Assembly: GCA_028583415.1 (NCBI GenBank)
Contig: CM053272.1
Coordinates: forward strand, 44,632,699-44,696,698
Direction of reading: 5' to 3'
Origin: Protea cynaroides
Lineage: Eukaryota > Streptophyta > Magnoliopsida > Proteales > Proteaceae
Length of the DNA stretch: 64,000 nt
The translations under genes were made by a program, and so were the position numbers. The notes beneath the pieces were generated by a model. That model had not been told where the DNA came from and did not search any database. It saw only the letters and a program-made list of their open reading frames with translations. This document shows positions 46,205-58,804 of the stretch, piece by piece. Position 1 is the first letter of the stretch; each line of letters begins with the position of its first letter.

Positions 46205-46387
46205 TGTTGAAAACACTGAATAGGGACTGAATGCTTGGGTGGCCTTAAGTGACCAGCCAGGCCTATATTTATAATAAAAAAGAAGGAAGTAAAAATACTA
46301 CATTGCCCCCATGTCCGACTCTATTAATTTAGAATTGGTTCCATGGGGGAAGACCTATAGTGCCCTTGTGGCTTACATATTTCAACA
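46205..46387 (-). repeat. 5' LTR of the old copia
   Basis: 183 bp, TGTTGAAATATGTAAGCC...GTTTTCAACA on the minus strand. The primer site starts directly at 46204. Confidence 0.9.
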
Positions 46388-46392
46388 CCTAG

Positions 46393-47080
46393 TTATGACT
46401 CTCTTTCTTTCAGTGGTTCAGGCATGGGATATGACCAGTTCCTAACCCTTGGGATAATAGTTTGACACCACTTCTTCTTTTAGTGGTACAATAGCACTTC
46501 TATTGTGTCTTGCATTACTTAGTTTTTTGTGAGAATGTTTGGTGTTTTTGTACTCCTTTTCTTCGTCTTCCCTTAAACCTGGAAGGAAATGGGTAAGGGA
46601 GTGAAGACATCTTTTTGATATAGGATGAGGATATCACCATGTCTTGGATCCTGGTCCATGGTTTAAATGAATGCCAACCTTACTTTGAAATTGCTCTCAT
46701 ATAATTTATTGGAGGAGAGCACTGAGTTATCTTTAGAATATTTAGATCTGATTCATATCTAAAATTAATGTTATGTTTCGCGTGCTTTCAGTTTATGATC
46801 ATTGATGTTGGCATGTAATGAAAGGAGCCTTGTGGTTTCAGATCATTTCAAATGAAATTGTTTCAAGAATCTTTCTTAGCTTCAATTGTTCATCAACGTT
46901 TGCGTTGTCTAACTTTTCCGTTTCATTGATCTCTGTCAGTACAGGTTATGGGAGGGAAACAAAATAATAATAATAATACAATTATTAATATTTTTGTAAA
47001 GAAGCATAGTATTATTTAATTTTCAGACATTTTATGTCCTTATGAATCTTGTGGAGTTACGTAAGTTCTGCCATTTTCAG
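46393..47080. other. Sequence between copia and first SUVR5 coding exon
   Basis: T-rich sequence ending in a polypyrimidine-like stretch and CCATTTTCAG at 47071-47080, which looks like a splice acceptor. If so, at least one upstream SUVR5 exon exists and the copia sits in its first intron. Confidence 0.5.
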
Positions 47081-50000
47081 ATGTCCAATATGTTGGAGAA
47101 TCCAGCTGCCCTCAACGGAGCGCAGCGACAGATTTTCTCTATGGTGGAAAACCCAGCTCAACAGGGAAAACAAGTTAAAGTATCAGACATTACAAGTGTG
47201 GTGGATTCCTCAGTGCCGAAGACTGAAGGGCTAATTGGAGATCTTGGGCAATCAGGCAGTCTACATGCTTCAGAAAGTGTTTACAGTGGAGTTTCAGATT
47301 TTGAGGGGCAAGGGTCCGTCAACTTCCATGATTTTCAACATGGTAATATGAATGAGCAGAAAGAAAGTTCAGAACCTTGCACAACTTCTGAGAACTCCCA
47401 TCTGATTGTGGATAAAATTGAAGGTGCACTACTAAGTAGAAACTTTGAGGGAGAATCTCATCTTCGGGAGGCCGAATGGCCAGATCAAGATGGAACCGTA
47501 GCATTGTGGGTCAAGGTATCCCTTGCTGCTATCTTGTTTGACTTCCAGATCTTTTCTTCTGATAATCATGTTGTTTTGACTAACTTTACTATCACGAGGT
47601 TAATAGTTTTTCTGGTTCATGATGTATTATGACAATTTATCTCCTGGGTTTTGGTTTGAAACACATTCAAAAGTCCCATATGTAGAGGAAATCTGAGGAG
47701 CTTTCAAGATCATGAAGACAGTCTTCCATTACACCACACTAGTTATTTTTGTATTTAACTTTGAGGGCCTCACCTTGGAAATTTCTTGCAGTAAAGTTGT
47801 CTAACAGCTGTAACCATGTGCTGTATTTGATTATTTTTTAACCATGTGCTGTATTTGATTATTTTTTAACCATGTGCTGTATGTGATTATTTTTTAAAGC
47901 AAGGTGAATTGGCCATAAAATGGGTAAAAAAAACAACTCTTATTGTTATCTGCCCAAGGATGTACACCCTAATTGTCCTCCTTCCTTTATTTATAGGCCT
48001 GATCAATTACCAAATTCACTCTATGGAATTTTTTCTGGAAATCAGGGGATTTGATAAATAAAAGGGATCGGGGCTTCTTTCTTTCTCTCTCTCTTTTTTT
48101 TTCCCCTCTTTTCTTTTTCTTTTTTGAGGTGGGGGGTGGGGAGTGTTCTTGCTTAAGCTTGATATATTTTTTTTGGGCCTGTAGGAGAGGCCCTAGTTGT
48201 AGCTTTCTTGAATATGTGGTTTTGATCATTGGGTCTTCATAATTTATGACAATATGTTGTACTTAACATTGGCCTTTTCTTTTTTACACTAATACATTTA
48301 TGTATTTACTTGTCAAAAATAAAGAAATAAAACAATCATTTTATGCTTGAGTATTACACCAAGCCCTTGTTCTAATCCAATGTTGTTTCTTCCTTTTCTT
48401 TCAAGTATAGTGGAGAGGAAAGTGGCAGGCAGGTATCAGATGTGCAAGGGCTGACTGGCCATTATCAACTTTGAAAGCAAAGCCTACACACGATAGGAAG
48501 AAGTATATTGTAGTGTTCTTTCCCCAGACTAGAAATCATTCCTGGGTTGATACACTACTTGTCCGTTCCATCCACGAGTTCCCAGAGCCAATTGGACATA
48601 AAACGCATCACATTGGAGTGGAAATTGTCAAAGATTTGACCATTCCATGCCGTTTTATTATGCAAAAACTTGCAATTGCCATGCTAAATATTAGTGACCA
48701 ACTGCATACTGAGGTATGTATTAATATTCAGGTCTCTTTTTCTTTGCCTTCTTTCTTTTTTTGGTTTTTCTTCCTGCATGTGTTTTCTTACTTTTGTCTC
48801 ACTTCAATAGGCTGTAATAGAGAGTGCTCGAAAGGTGACAGCCTGGAAGGAATTTGCTATGGAGGCCTCCCGATGCAAAGGTTATTCAGATCTTGGAATG
48901 ATGCTTTTGAAGCTTCAGAGTGTAAATTCCTGCCGTTGATAGATGCTAATGGTTTTCACAGTGTTCCTATTCAGCATGCAATTAATGACTTCCCGTTATC
49001 CCTATTTTCATTCCATAAATTGTAGCATTTGAAACAAATTAATGAGCTCTTGATGAATTCTTTGGTTGAATCACCATTGTAGGATCTAATTAGGGAAATA
49101 ATTTTGCATATATTTCTGTAGGATCTGTAATTAGCTGTGATTCTTATACTTTCCAGAGTATTAGAGATTCTTCTAGCATATTGTTAGACATAACTTTTCT
49201 TTTACTTTGTGGCTTGTTGAATCTTTTATCTCAAAAGGTTAGAATCACCATTCTTTTCTCCTGATGGAATGAATCAAGTTATTTACATCAGGATTTCTAG
49301 TTCCTTCTTTCTTATTGAATTTCCTTGCCTTCAATCTCTGTGTGATCATTTTAACAACTCTGACTTCATGGTCTTGGTGTGGGTTTTAATTTTAAATCCC
49401 TTTTATTTTGTTTGAAGAAAGGTAATTTTTTGTATTAATATTAGGTTGACCCAAAAAAAAAAAAAAAAAATTCCTTTACAAAGGTTGATACCATTAACGT
49501 ACAACCTTGGAAAGAGGATCTGCTACACAATATCAAGCAATCCCACCCCCTGTGAAAATCATCCCAAGTTTCACATACCACTGAATAAAGTACTCTGTCC
49601 CCAGAAATCTGCAACAGTAGGCAACCAAAAGAAGCCATTTTTGCCGATTTCCTGACCACTTTTGTACACTGGAGTTCCTTAGCTTAAATAATTATTGCTT
49701 TCCTCTCCACCTGTATGCTCAAACACAGTGGCAAAGGAATCATTCAGCAAACATTTTCTTGCCCTTCCTTTGACTGCCCCTTCCCCCCTCCCCTTCTTTT
49801 TGGTTCCCCCCACCCTTACTGCTAGAATGGAGGATGGAGACATCGATCCAACTCCCATCAGTGACATCAACTCACCCCAAGCCTCAGAAGCAAAACTACC
49901 CTTAAAAAAATTATTCACTCCTTCCTCACCTTGAGAACAAAACCTGCCCTCATTCCTTAACCACCGCCCACACTGTAATTAACCCAAACAACCATAGTCG

Positions 50001-52397
50001 ACTTTACCCCATGTTTACCCCAAAGACTTAACTCCGACATTGGTATACTGTCCAGAGAAATGATACCATCTCCATTGACTGTACAACTAATAGAAAATAA
50101 GAAGTACAAAAGCAGCTAAGAATGCTAATATAAACCAGATGTATGATACCAAATAATATCCAAAATGCTCCCATGTGGCTCTGTTTAGTTCTCAAGTGGG
50201 CCCTAATTCTCCATTGTTTGTGACTCATGTCAAAGAACCTGTTTGCTAGAATTTAGACCATCGTCTTCTTCTATGTGTATTGATTTTCGAGGGGCTCCCA
50301 TCAGGTGGGCTGAAAAAAATAGTGAGTGTTAGGATTTAAACCGCTTTTAATCCCTTTTATACATTTGGTGCCTCAAATATGGATTGGAGACTTTTTTTTT
50401 TTTTTTTGGTGGGGGGTGGTGGAATCAACAGTATTATACTTGGAAGATGTATGTAAAATTTTTTTTTTGGGTGAATAATGTATATAAAATTTGAAATGAT
50501 CTTGGAGTAGAATCTATTAAATTAACTGCATTACTCCTTGGAAACAATCTTTACAGTTAGTTATACAATTAGTTGCATATTTGTTGAAAACAAAATGAAC
50601 TATTCACTCATTAGGAGCCCACAGCTCAATTCACCGAGCCTTATCCCAACTACTTGTGCATGGTTACACAAATCCTATTTAGCTGTCTCACCTTATACAT
50701 ATGTCAGCTGCAAGCTTGCAACTCATTCCATTGTGTTTTGAGTAGTCTAGTGGTACACCTCCTGATGGACAATTAACCGGGTAAACTCTCAAAATCAAGG
50801 AATTTTAGAACTATTTAACTCAGTAGTACATTTTGCATATGAAATGAGAATTTGATTAACCACATGCTATGTCATTTGGGACTCAAAATATGATGTGCAT
50901 TGGTTTGATTGAGTCTCATTCAACACTGTCCTCTCCCTCTCTTTTGTCATGCATCTCCACTGTTTCATGTTTGGAATCTCCTCTCTTTCGCTCTCTGAAG
51001 CAGGCATCTCATTCTTTTTTTTTTTTTGTGTTAATAAAGTAGGGGGGAACTTGGGAAAAACAACCTTATTATGCCGTGGAAAGGCATCTCCCGCTCTTGT
51101 TATTCATGACAAACCTACTGTTTTAGAACTTACAGCACTGGGGTGTCTTCAGTCAACTGTAGTGTGTGAGTATTTATGTCCCAAGTAAGGCTGCTTGGGG
51201 CTTTGACCAGCCAAAGGACCTTGCTGTTTGCTTTGTGGTCCATCGGACTGGGTTGGACTGTTCTGAACAGTTTCCTTCCCTTGTATTTCTTATTGATCTT
51301 CTTATTTTGGTTGTAGCATCATGGCTTTGGACTATGTGCCAACCATTGGTCAGAATGGTTTGGCATGTGTCCATATAAAAAAAGACACTGGATTTTCCCC
51401 ATTATCGGTAATTATATATTGTCTTTAGCATATGCTAGTGCATTTAGCTGTTCCCACTGGTGACACTGATGGGCGTAGCTGTGTGGCAGTATATGAGGGG
51501 AGTCATCAGTGATGAGGTTTTCTGAAGCAATCTTCGATCGTTTGAACAAATATGGCCACATAGGTACTAGGTAGAGGAAGAAAGCCACTTTCTGGTCCAT
51601 GTTTTCAATATGAAAGGAACCAAAATAAAGTGGGCACAGAGAACTAGGTAGTTTTTTTCCACCCTATAAGCCATCATCTTCTATGTTTTGGAAACTTAAT
51701 AGATGTTTTCTATAGACTATTGCACTCTTTGACACAACATTAGGTTATCTCCACTGAAGAAAAAAAAAGAATCTTGGACACAACCACCCTTACATGATAA
51801 TCCTAATCTTCTGCTCCTGTTTCTGACCCGTTTAGCATTATCTGTTTAAATTGAATTTGGGCCTTAAAGATTTATCTGTGTAGGAAGTGTATACTGACTC
51901 TTGATCTCTGGATATGCACCTTGTCTAGGTTTGCTGTTTATAGACAACCCATTTCCCTTGGGAATTTGAAATTTACTCTATATTTGGTTCATTGATTATA
52001 TATGCTTTTAGTTTACGGAATTACTCTCTCCAGTCACATGTGCATGTAGACAATTGATTGTGTTCTACTAATTGAGTTCTGCAATTTCTTTCTAATGCAG
52101 ATGATATTGCCGCACCATATAGATCCTGGTTGGCTTCAGGATTCTTTTGACATTTGGGTACATCGTTGTAGGAATGCACAGAGTGCTGAATCCGTCGAAA
52201 CACTTAAGGAGGTACTTACCCATTTGCCTGCAGACTCTTAAGGTTTGCTGCAATCTTTCATGCTCTCTTATGCGATGATTTTCTCTAGGATATAAAGTAT
52301 GTTCTATAGCTCCCCTTCCTAGACTCTTGATTAAGGTTTGCTGCAACCTTGAATATATATATATATATATATGTATATATCATGTGTGTGTTTGTGC

Positions 52398-52430
<33 letters not shown>

Positions 52431-55400
52431 CTCATGTCGCTAGCCATAGTCATGGCAATTTGAAGTATGCCACATGAAATTTACAATGAAAATAGGTACA
52501 TGACAGTATCAGGGTAACATTTTCCGTAGATGGACCGTTAATCCTGATTATGACATCTCTGTAGGTGTATTACATGTCTTCTTTTAATTGCCCGTTATCT
52601 TCTTCCCAAAAGTTCTTTAAGTTAGGGGCAAAAGGGGCCTTTCAAAAAAAAAAAAAATTTAAAGTGACTTATATTTATGTCATTGTCTAGAGTTGTCATT
52701 ATTTGGCACATTTTTCGAATAGATATGTGATGACAGAAATTTAGTCTAGAGTTGTCATTATCTGGCACGTTTTTTGAATAGATATGTGATGGCAGAAATT
52801 TATCTCTACTAAAAAAAACAAGTGCTGTATTAAGAGGGCAAAAAAGAAAGGTTACAAATTATTTGACATCTTAGGAGGTGTCAATTAGAAAATCCATTAC
52901 TAGAAATTCTTAAGCTTTTATTCTTGTTTCCCAGCCCTCTTCAGAATGAATGTTTATTGGGTGACTCTGATCCAACCATCTGTTTACACAAGGTCAAAAT
53001 CCTATTAGTTCCCCCAATCAGATAGCATGTAGTTTATTAATTCTAACATTTCATGGAGGGTATTTTGTTAAGTTTTGCTATCCTCTAGCAATCAAATTGT
53101 GTAATGTGTAACTATATTTTCCATTTGCCTATTGCCAATGTGGCAGCACCAAGTCCAATGGTCTTCTGTGAATGATCCCTAAAACAGAAAATGTTAAATC
53201 CTCTTGATATCCATACTTGACCTTCCATTTGCACGATTTTTTCCTTGCAGAAAGCTGACAGTTTGAAGAGGACCACATGTGTGGAAAGTCACACTGGATG
53301 TTACATGTATGGGACGCCCATAAAATGATACTAATGTAGCCACCCCTACAAAATCTCTCTTTAATTCGGATCTGCTGGAACACTAACTTTATAATTGGAT
53401 ACTTGAGATTAGTTATTGACAGAATTATATTTTTCCTAGAGCACCTAACAAATTTTAATAGCATGGCTAGGAAGGTATTGTTGATTCTGTTTCTTTTAAT
53501 TTACTGGCATATATGAAACTTTATTCTAATGCCTCATACAATTTTTTTGCTCTGCCTTTTCATGGCTGGAACTTAACTTTTCCCTTTTGTTACTGGAATA
53601 TAGTGAGGCCAGAAAAAGTCAAATATTCAAGAGACGTAATCCACCCTAATCATGATATAGGTTGATGATATTGCAAGATTTTCTCCCTTGCCACCAGCTT
53701 GAATATACCTTTTATTCTTTTCTTTTTTGGATTGATCATTAAAGTCACTTTCTCCCATTCACATCCACTGTTGATGTGTTTTTTCCTTTGTTGATCCAGG
53801 AACTAGTAGAGTCTGTATTGTGGAATGACGTTGAAGAACTCTGGAATGCACCTGTGCAGCCTGAGTTGGGTTCGGAGTGGAAGACTTGGAAGCAAGAAGT
53901 CATGAAGTGGTTCTCAACTTTACACCCCATAGCTGGTGGCGGAGACACACAACAGCAAAACAGTGATGACTACACAACATTGGGTCCCCAAAGCAGCAGG
54001 AAAAGGCCCAAGCTTGAAGTCCGTCGTGCAGATGTTCATGCTTCGCAATTGCAAGCTGTGGCTTCGCATGGTGTTCACCCTCAAGCTAACACCATTGAGA
54101 TGGATTCTGCAATTTTCAATAGCCAGGGTCTTGGAAATGCTATAGCGTTGGAGCCAGAGCGGCCCAAACAGGGAGCATGTACTGAGGTAACTGTTCCAAC
54201 AGAATATCGTAATAACATGGCTAACAGATGGGATGAGATTGTAGTTGAAGCTGGAAATCCTGAGCGCATCCGAATGGCAGACGTAGAAGGGACAACTGTT
54301 GATGGAGGGAGTAGTAGGAAACTGTTGGATCCTGGGAATAAATACTGTCAGTGCTTGGCTTTTATTGAAGCTAAGGGAAGGCAGTGTGGGAGATGGGCAA
54401 GTGATGGTGAGGTTTATTGTTGTGTACACTTGGCCTCTCGTTCCAATGGTAAAGCTGCAAAGGAGGAACAATCTCCTCCTATTAATGCACCAATGTGTGA
54501 AGGCACCACTACTCATGGTACAAAATGTAAGCATCGGTCGCGATATGGCTCCCCATTTTGCAAAAAACACGAATTTCATAATAGTCAATTTTTGATGAAT
54601 ATTGAAAGCTCAATTACGTCAGTGAATAAGCAAGAGACTGAGCACTGGGAGAAGATTCCTGGGTCAGAAGGTGCATATGACATGCAAATAATTTTAGCAG
54701 ATCAAAACAACATCCAAGGTAATGCAGTTTCAGCTATGGATGGAGGACCCCTAACTGCAAAAAACATTATAAATGAAAAATCTGAGTATCCCATTAAAAA
54801 CTGCACTGGTACAGAGCTGCAGCAGTGCATTGGATCATACCACACAAATAGCAAAGATCCTTGTCTTGAACGTGCAAAGCTGCACTCATTGTATTGTGAA
54901 AAACACAAACCAGGCTTTCTTAAACGGGCAAGGAATGGTAAGAGCAGGATAATATCAAAGGAAGTATTTGTTGATCTTTTACGGAATTGCGGCTCCTATG
55001 AGCAAAAATTACATTTGCATCAAGCCTGTGAGCTTCTTTATGGTTACATCAAGAAAGTTCTATCCCGCCGAAACCCAGTTCCTAAGGATGCCCAACTGCA
55101 GTTGATCTTAGTTGAAGCTTCTAAAGATTTATATGTTGGTGAATGCCTTAAGAAATTAGTTTACCGCGAAAAAGAGAAGCTCAGGAGGCTCTGGGGTTTT
55201 AATGTGAATGAAGATAAGCTAGCTTCCCTTTCACGGGCAGAACAAACAGTTCTGAATCCTGTGGTCCATGAGAATGCCCACAACACTCAGAAGTTTGTTA
55301 AGTGTAAGATCTGTACGGAGGAATTTTGTGATGGGGAAGCACTTGGAGCCCATTGGATGGATGCTCACAAGAAAGAAGCCCAATGGTTGTTCAGAGGGTA

Positions 55401-56646
55401 TGCCTGTGCAATCTGCATGAATTCGTTTACAAATAGAAAAGTTCTTGAGACCCATGTGAGAGAGAGACATGGGGTGCAATTCTTAGAGCAGTACATACTT
55501 TCCCAGTGTATACCTTGTGGTAGCCACTTTGAGAAACCTGAACAGTTATGGTCACATGTCGTCTCTGTGCATTCCGTGGATTTTGGGCAACCAAGTATTC
55601 CTGAACATCAGAATCTATCTGCAGACGAAGCTTCTTCCCCAAAGACCAATCTAGGGAATGATGATGCCATGGTAAATTACTCCAAGAATCAAGGTGGGGC
55701 CCGAAAGTTCATTTGTCGGTTTTGTGGGTTGAAGTTTGATCTCCTACCTGACCTAGGTCGCCACCATCAAGCTGCTCATATGAATCCAAGTTCTATAAGC
55801 CAGCGTGCACAGAGAGGGATCCGTTTTGAACCTTATAAACTGAAATCGGGGAGACTTAGCCGTCCTGGATTTAAGAAAGGTCTCAGAGCAGCATCATATG
55901 GAATCAGGAACAGAGGAAATTTGAGTATGAAGAAACACATTGAGCCATCGGGGTCAGTTAGCAATGGAGGAACGACAGTGCATGATCAAGTAAATGACAC
56001 TGAAGGTTTTGGTAGATTGGCAGAACCAGAATGTTCGATTGTTGCCAATATCTTGTTTGCTGAGATTAAGAAAGCAAAGCCCAGGCCACATAACCCTGAG
56101 ATTCTTTCTGTTGCTCGCTCAACTTGCTGCAGGGTAAGTCTCCAAGCCACACTGGAGGAGAAATATGGAGTATTACCTGAACGTTTGTATCTGAAAGCGG
56201 CCAAACTTTGCAGTGAGCTTAATATTCAAGTGCAGTGGCACCACGAAGGGTTCATCTGTCCTAAAGGATGTAAACCAGTCATAAACTCTCAATTTCCATC
56301 TCCCTTGATGGCTCTCCCAAGTAGTTTTGTGGAACCCACAGCTACACTTTCAGTGAATTCTATAAACAACGAGGAGTGGGAAATGGATGAGTGTCATTAT
56401 GTAATTGATTCTCAGTGTATCAAAACAAAACCCATGAGAAAAGTGATCGTCTTATGTGAAGATGTTAGCTTTGGGAGGGAATCAGTCCCAGTAGCTTGTG
56501 TAGTGGATGAGTATCTTATGGGTTTGGTCTACAACATTGCACAGGAAGGGTCTGATCGACAAATTGCAGGCTGTCAGATGCCTTGGGAGACCTTTACCTA
56601 TGTTACTGAGCGGTTGCTTGATCCATCCCTTGGCCTTGACACGGAG
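47081..56646 (+). CDS. SUVR5: SUVR5 histone H3K9 methyltransferase, 5' and middle exons (partial)
   Basis: Exons 47081-47515, 48411-48713, 48811-48921, 52101-52211 and 53800-56646 join in phase 0 with GT/AG borders, giving 1269 codons before the window ends. They read ALWVKWRGKWQAGIRCARAD, KAKPTHDRKKY, AMEASRCKGYSDLG and ELWNAPVQPELGSEWKTWK, the SUVR5 signature. Cysteine-rich repeats follow at about residues 500-535, 553-580 and 655-693. Four C2H2 fingers begin near residues 822, 856, 890 and 959, then the lead-in to pre-SET (LCEDVSFGRESVPVACVVD, near 1200). SUVR5 binds DNA through its fingers and silences targets by H3K9 dimethylation, in Arabidopsis together with the demethylase LDL1. The catalytic SET domain is not in this window. 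The start is uncertain: ATG 47081 follows a probable splice acceptor, and another frame there reads VQYVGESSC, like the N-terminus I recall for SUVR5 proteins. Confidence 0.93.
47812..47895. repeat. Three tandem copies of a 28-bp unit in SUVR5 intron
   Basis: The unit is AACCATGTGCTGTATTTGAT then TATTTTTT, at 47812, 47840 and 47868, the third with one change. It lies in the intron 47516-48410, which otherwise shows nothing. Confidence 0.93.
48922..52100. other. SUVR5 intron, 3.2 kb, no element resolved
   Basis: Mostly T-rich intron. An A18 run at about 49452-49470 is followed by a GC-richer stretch to 49920 whose minus strand has two coding-like frames (49918-49679, and 49659-49441) that match no family I know. 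It may be a transposon fragment. T-runs lie near 50392-50408 and 51010-51027. Confidence 0.45.
52353..52430. repeat. Compound (TA)n(TG)n(GA)n microsatellite
   Basis: Consecutive AT, GT and GA dinucleotide runs on the plus strand. Confidence 0.95.
52685..52802. repeat. Tandem duplication, 59-bp unit
   Basis: Copies at 52685-52743 and 52744-52802 share GTCTAGAGTTGTCATTAT and AGATATGTGATG with a handful of substitutions. Confidence 0.92.
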
Positions 56647-57392
56647 GTATGCTTCGTTCTCTGGTTTTCTTTGGTCTTAGGTCCATGCTGTTTAGGTTAG
56701 ATTTTGGAATTCGAGAGCACTGAGCATCTGTATCGGTTTGATATTTGCATGTCAATATGACAAGTTTATAGGGCGTGTGACTACAGAGCAGTTGGTCTGA
56801 CGTAGGAGATTTTGTCCTGAACTATATAATTCCCTTCTGAGCTGCAGAATTTTGCCTTAATCCTCCAATTCTGCTTTTCTAATTCCAATGTTGTATATGG
56901 GATTCTTATCTTCCTAATTCTAAGTAGGTACCATGCTTTCATTTGATTTATTGTCTATACATGTGTGCACAATTGTATGTGGGATTCTTATCTTCCTAAT
57001 TCTAAGTAGGTACCATGCTTTCTTGGATGACCTGTTGGGTAACGTTTCATGACATGTCTTCTTACGTGGTTGGCTGTGGTGGCATGTGAATGTTCTGCAA
57101 ATTCAGCATAGACCTCTGATGTGGTCATGGTCCTTAAAACCAGAACGGGCTGGTTGGTTGAGCCAGGTTATACTGGTACCTGCAACCTGAACTGTTCCCA
57201 GTTTTACAGTTGGGTTCCTGTTCTTTGGTGTGGACCAGCTGTAAATGGGAGAGGGAACCGGACCCATTTTTGGTTTGACTTCTGTTCTAGTTTGTAAAAT
57301 TACAGTTACAGCAACGGTTTTCGTTTCAATTCCTTTCTTAAGGAGTGAATATAGAGAGAAATAAGAAGATAGAAGAGAGGAGACGGAGAGGC
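56647..57392. other. Start of the long last visible SUVR5 intron
   Basis: Begins GTATGC at 56647. It contains a near-direct repeat of about 45 bp (GGGATTCTTATCTTCCTAAT at 56899 and 56981). A stretch at about 57125-57310, rich in AACCAGAAC-like words, may be another small inverted-repeat element, but no boundaries could be set. Confidence 0.5.
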
Positions 57393-57551
57393 TGTTGTAA
57401 CTTTGAGTGTCTCTCCAATATGTTGAGACCTCCTACCTCCTACTTCCTACTATATTCCAATGTAGAATAGCCCTAGAAGGGTCCAAGAGTAATAACTAGT
57501 CAAATAACTAGTCAACAAAAGAGGGAAGACCACATGTGCAGCAGCTATAAT

Positions 57552-58804
57552 CATAGTTCTAAATTTTGGCTGAAATGTTTCAGTTTTTTGCAAAACTTTA
57601 ACAAAATGTAGGGTCAAAATAGAAAAAGTCTAAAGTTTCGGTTCGAAATCGCTGTTTCGACCAGGTTTTGGTTGAAATCTCTAGTTGACCAGGTTTTGGT
57701 TGAAATTTCTAGTTTCGGCCGAAAATTGGTCCAAACACCTTATAAAATATCAAGTTTCAATCGAAACTTAGTGTACTCTGACCTTTGAAGTTAGAGAATA
57801 GTATATATGGGGGACAATATACAACAGATAACACTTATTTATGACTAATATTATTTAATTAAATATTTATTAACTTTTATATTTCATTTACTTAAGATAT
57901 TATTCATAATTGAGTAAACACCCTCATTTGAATCCAATAAAAATAGTTTAAAATTCAAATTCCAAAAGAATAAAAGGTCAACTTTCCATTTCAAGAACAA
58001 AAACTAGAACTTCGATTGCAGGGAGATTTTCAACTTTCAAAATGCTGGCCTTTTTCTCCAATCTAAAAATTTCATTAATATTTTTAGAGTAAAACATCAT
58101 TAAAAACCAAGAGCCGCAAAACTAATTATGTAGCTTTCCAACAAATATGACATTGTTTGAATCTGAGTTATATTGAAGGAGTTATATTCCAGTTAAACTT
58201 TGTTCGGAGTATGCGAATGCTGTTTAAATTTGTTTGAATGGAAATAACTTTTGGACATCAAAACAGAAGATTATTTTGGCGGACTCTTGGTTTTTAGTGA
58301 TATTTTACTTTAATAAGATTTATGAAAATTTTAAATCAGACAAAAAAGGTAGCATTTGAAAGTTGAAAATTGTCCCAACTCCCATGATCGAAAATCCCGT
58401 TTTTGTTCTTGAACTAGAAAGTTGACTTTTTATGCTTTTGGAATTTGAATTTTAGACTATACTTATTAGATTCAAATGGGGGGGTGTTTGCTTATTTATG
58501 AATAATATATTAAGTAAGTATTGCCTATTTAACTTTGAATACAATCCTTAGGTTCTAGCGTACATTAATACATACTATGGTCTAAACATAAAAAACCCAT
58601 TTAGGATGTCTTTTTAGTGACAATCATTCAATGGATATATGAAAAATGTTAACAATGCGTCACACAAACAAATTGGGCTTAAAAAATAACTTTTTGGCCA
58701 CCGAAACTAAGTTTCGAAATCTGACAGAAAAATCTGAAGTTTCGACGAAATTTCGGTTTAGGGACTGGTTGAAACCAGGCCCGAAACCGAAATTTAAAAC
58801 CTTG
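57552..58804. mobile_element. Large hAT-like foldback element, 1253 bp, in the copia LTR
   Basis: 8-bp target duplications GCTATAAT at 57544-57551 and 58805-58812. The ends are CATAGTTCTAAATTTTGG and, inverted, CAAGGTTTTAAATTTCGG. The two halves are long inverted copies; for example TTCAAATTCCAAAAG near 57955 pairs with CTTTTGGAATTTGAA near 58434. It encodes nothing and would form a very long hairpin if transcribed. Confidence 0.88.

Larger units (their letters stand above)
38593..46387 (-). mobile_element. Old Ty1-copia retrotransposon, complete outline, nested insertions
   Basis: A 7.8-kb minus-strand element with target duplications CCTAG (38588-38592 and 46388-46392) and 183-bp LTRs that differ at many positions, so it is old. 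Order on the minus strand: 5' LTR, primer site TGGTATCGGAGC (46204-46193), a long leader of about 1.2 kb, gag, protease, integrase, RT, RNase H, polypurine tract CTTGAGGGGAG, 3' LTR. All coding parts are broken. A TRIM (42086-43071) and a hAT-like element (about 39637-40281) are inserted in it. The leader 44980-46190 has no recognised content. Confidence 0.92.
52212..53799. other. SUVR5 intron with microsatellite and duplication
   Basis: It holds a compound (TA)n(TG)n(GA)n microsatellite at about 52353-52430 and a tandem duplication of a 59-bp unit at 52685-52802 (two copies beginning GTCTAGAGTTGTCATTAT with a few changes). Nothing else is recognised. Confidence 0.7.

Noticed and set aside
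47042..47080. Upstream ATG (47042) as the SUVR5 start
   Set aside because: The segment before 47081 looks like intron end (TTTTCAG), and its codons do not resemble SUVR5.
53920..54588. Minus-strand 222-aa frame
   Set aside because: Antisense shadow of the large SUVR5 exon.
57125..57310. Extra inverted-repeat element
   Set aside because: AACCAGAAC-like words occur at both sides, but no consistent termini or target duplication could be found.
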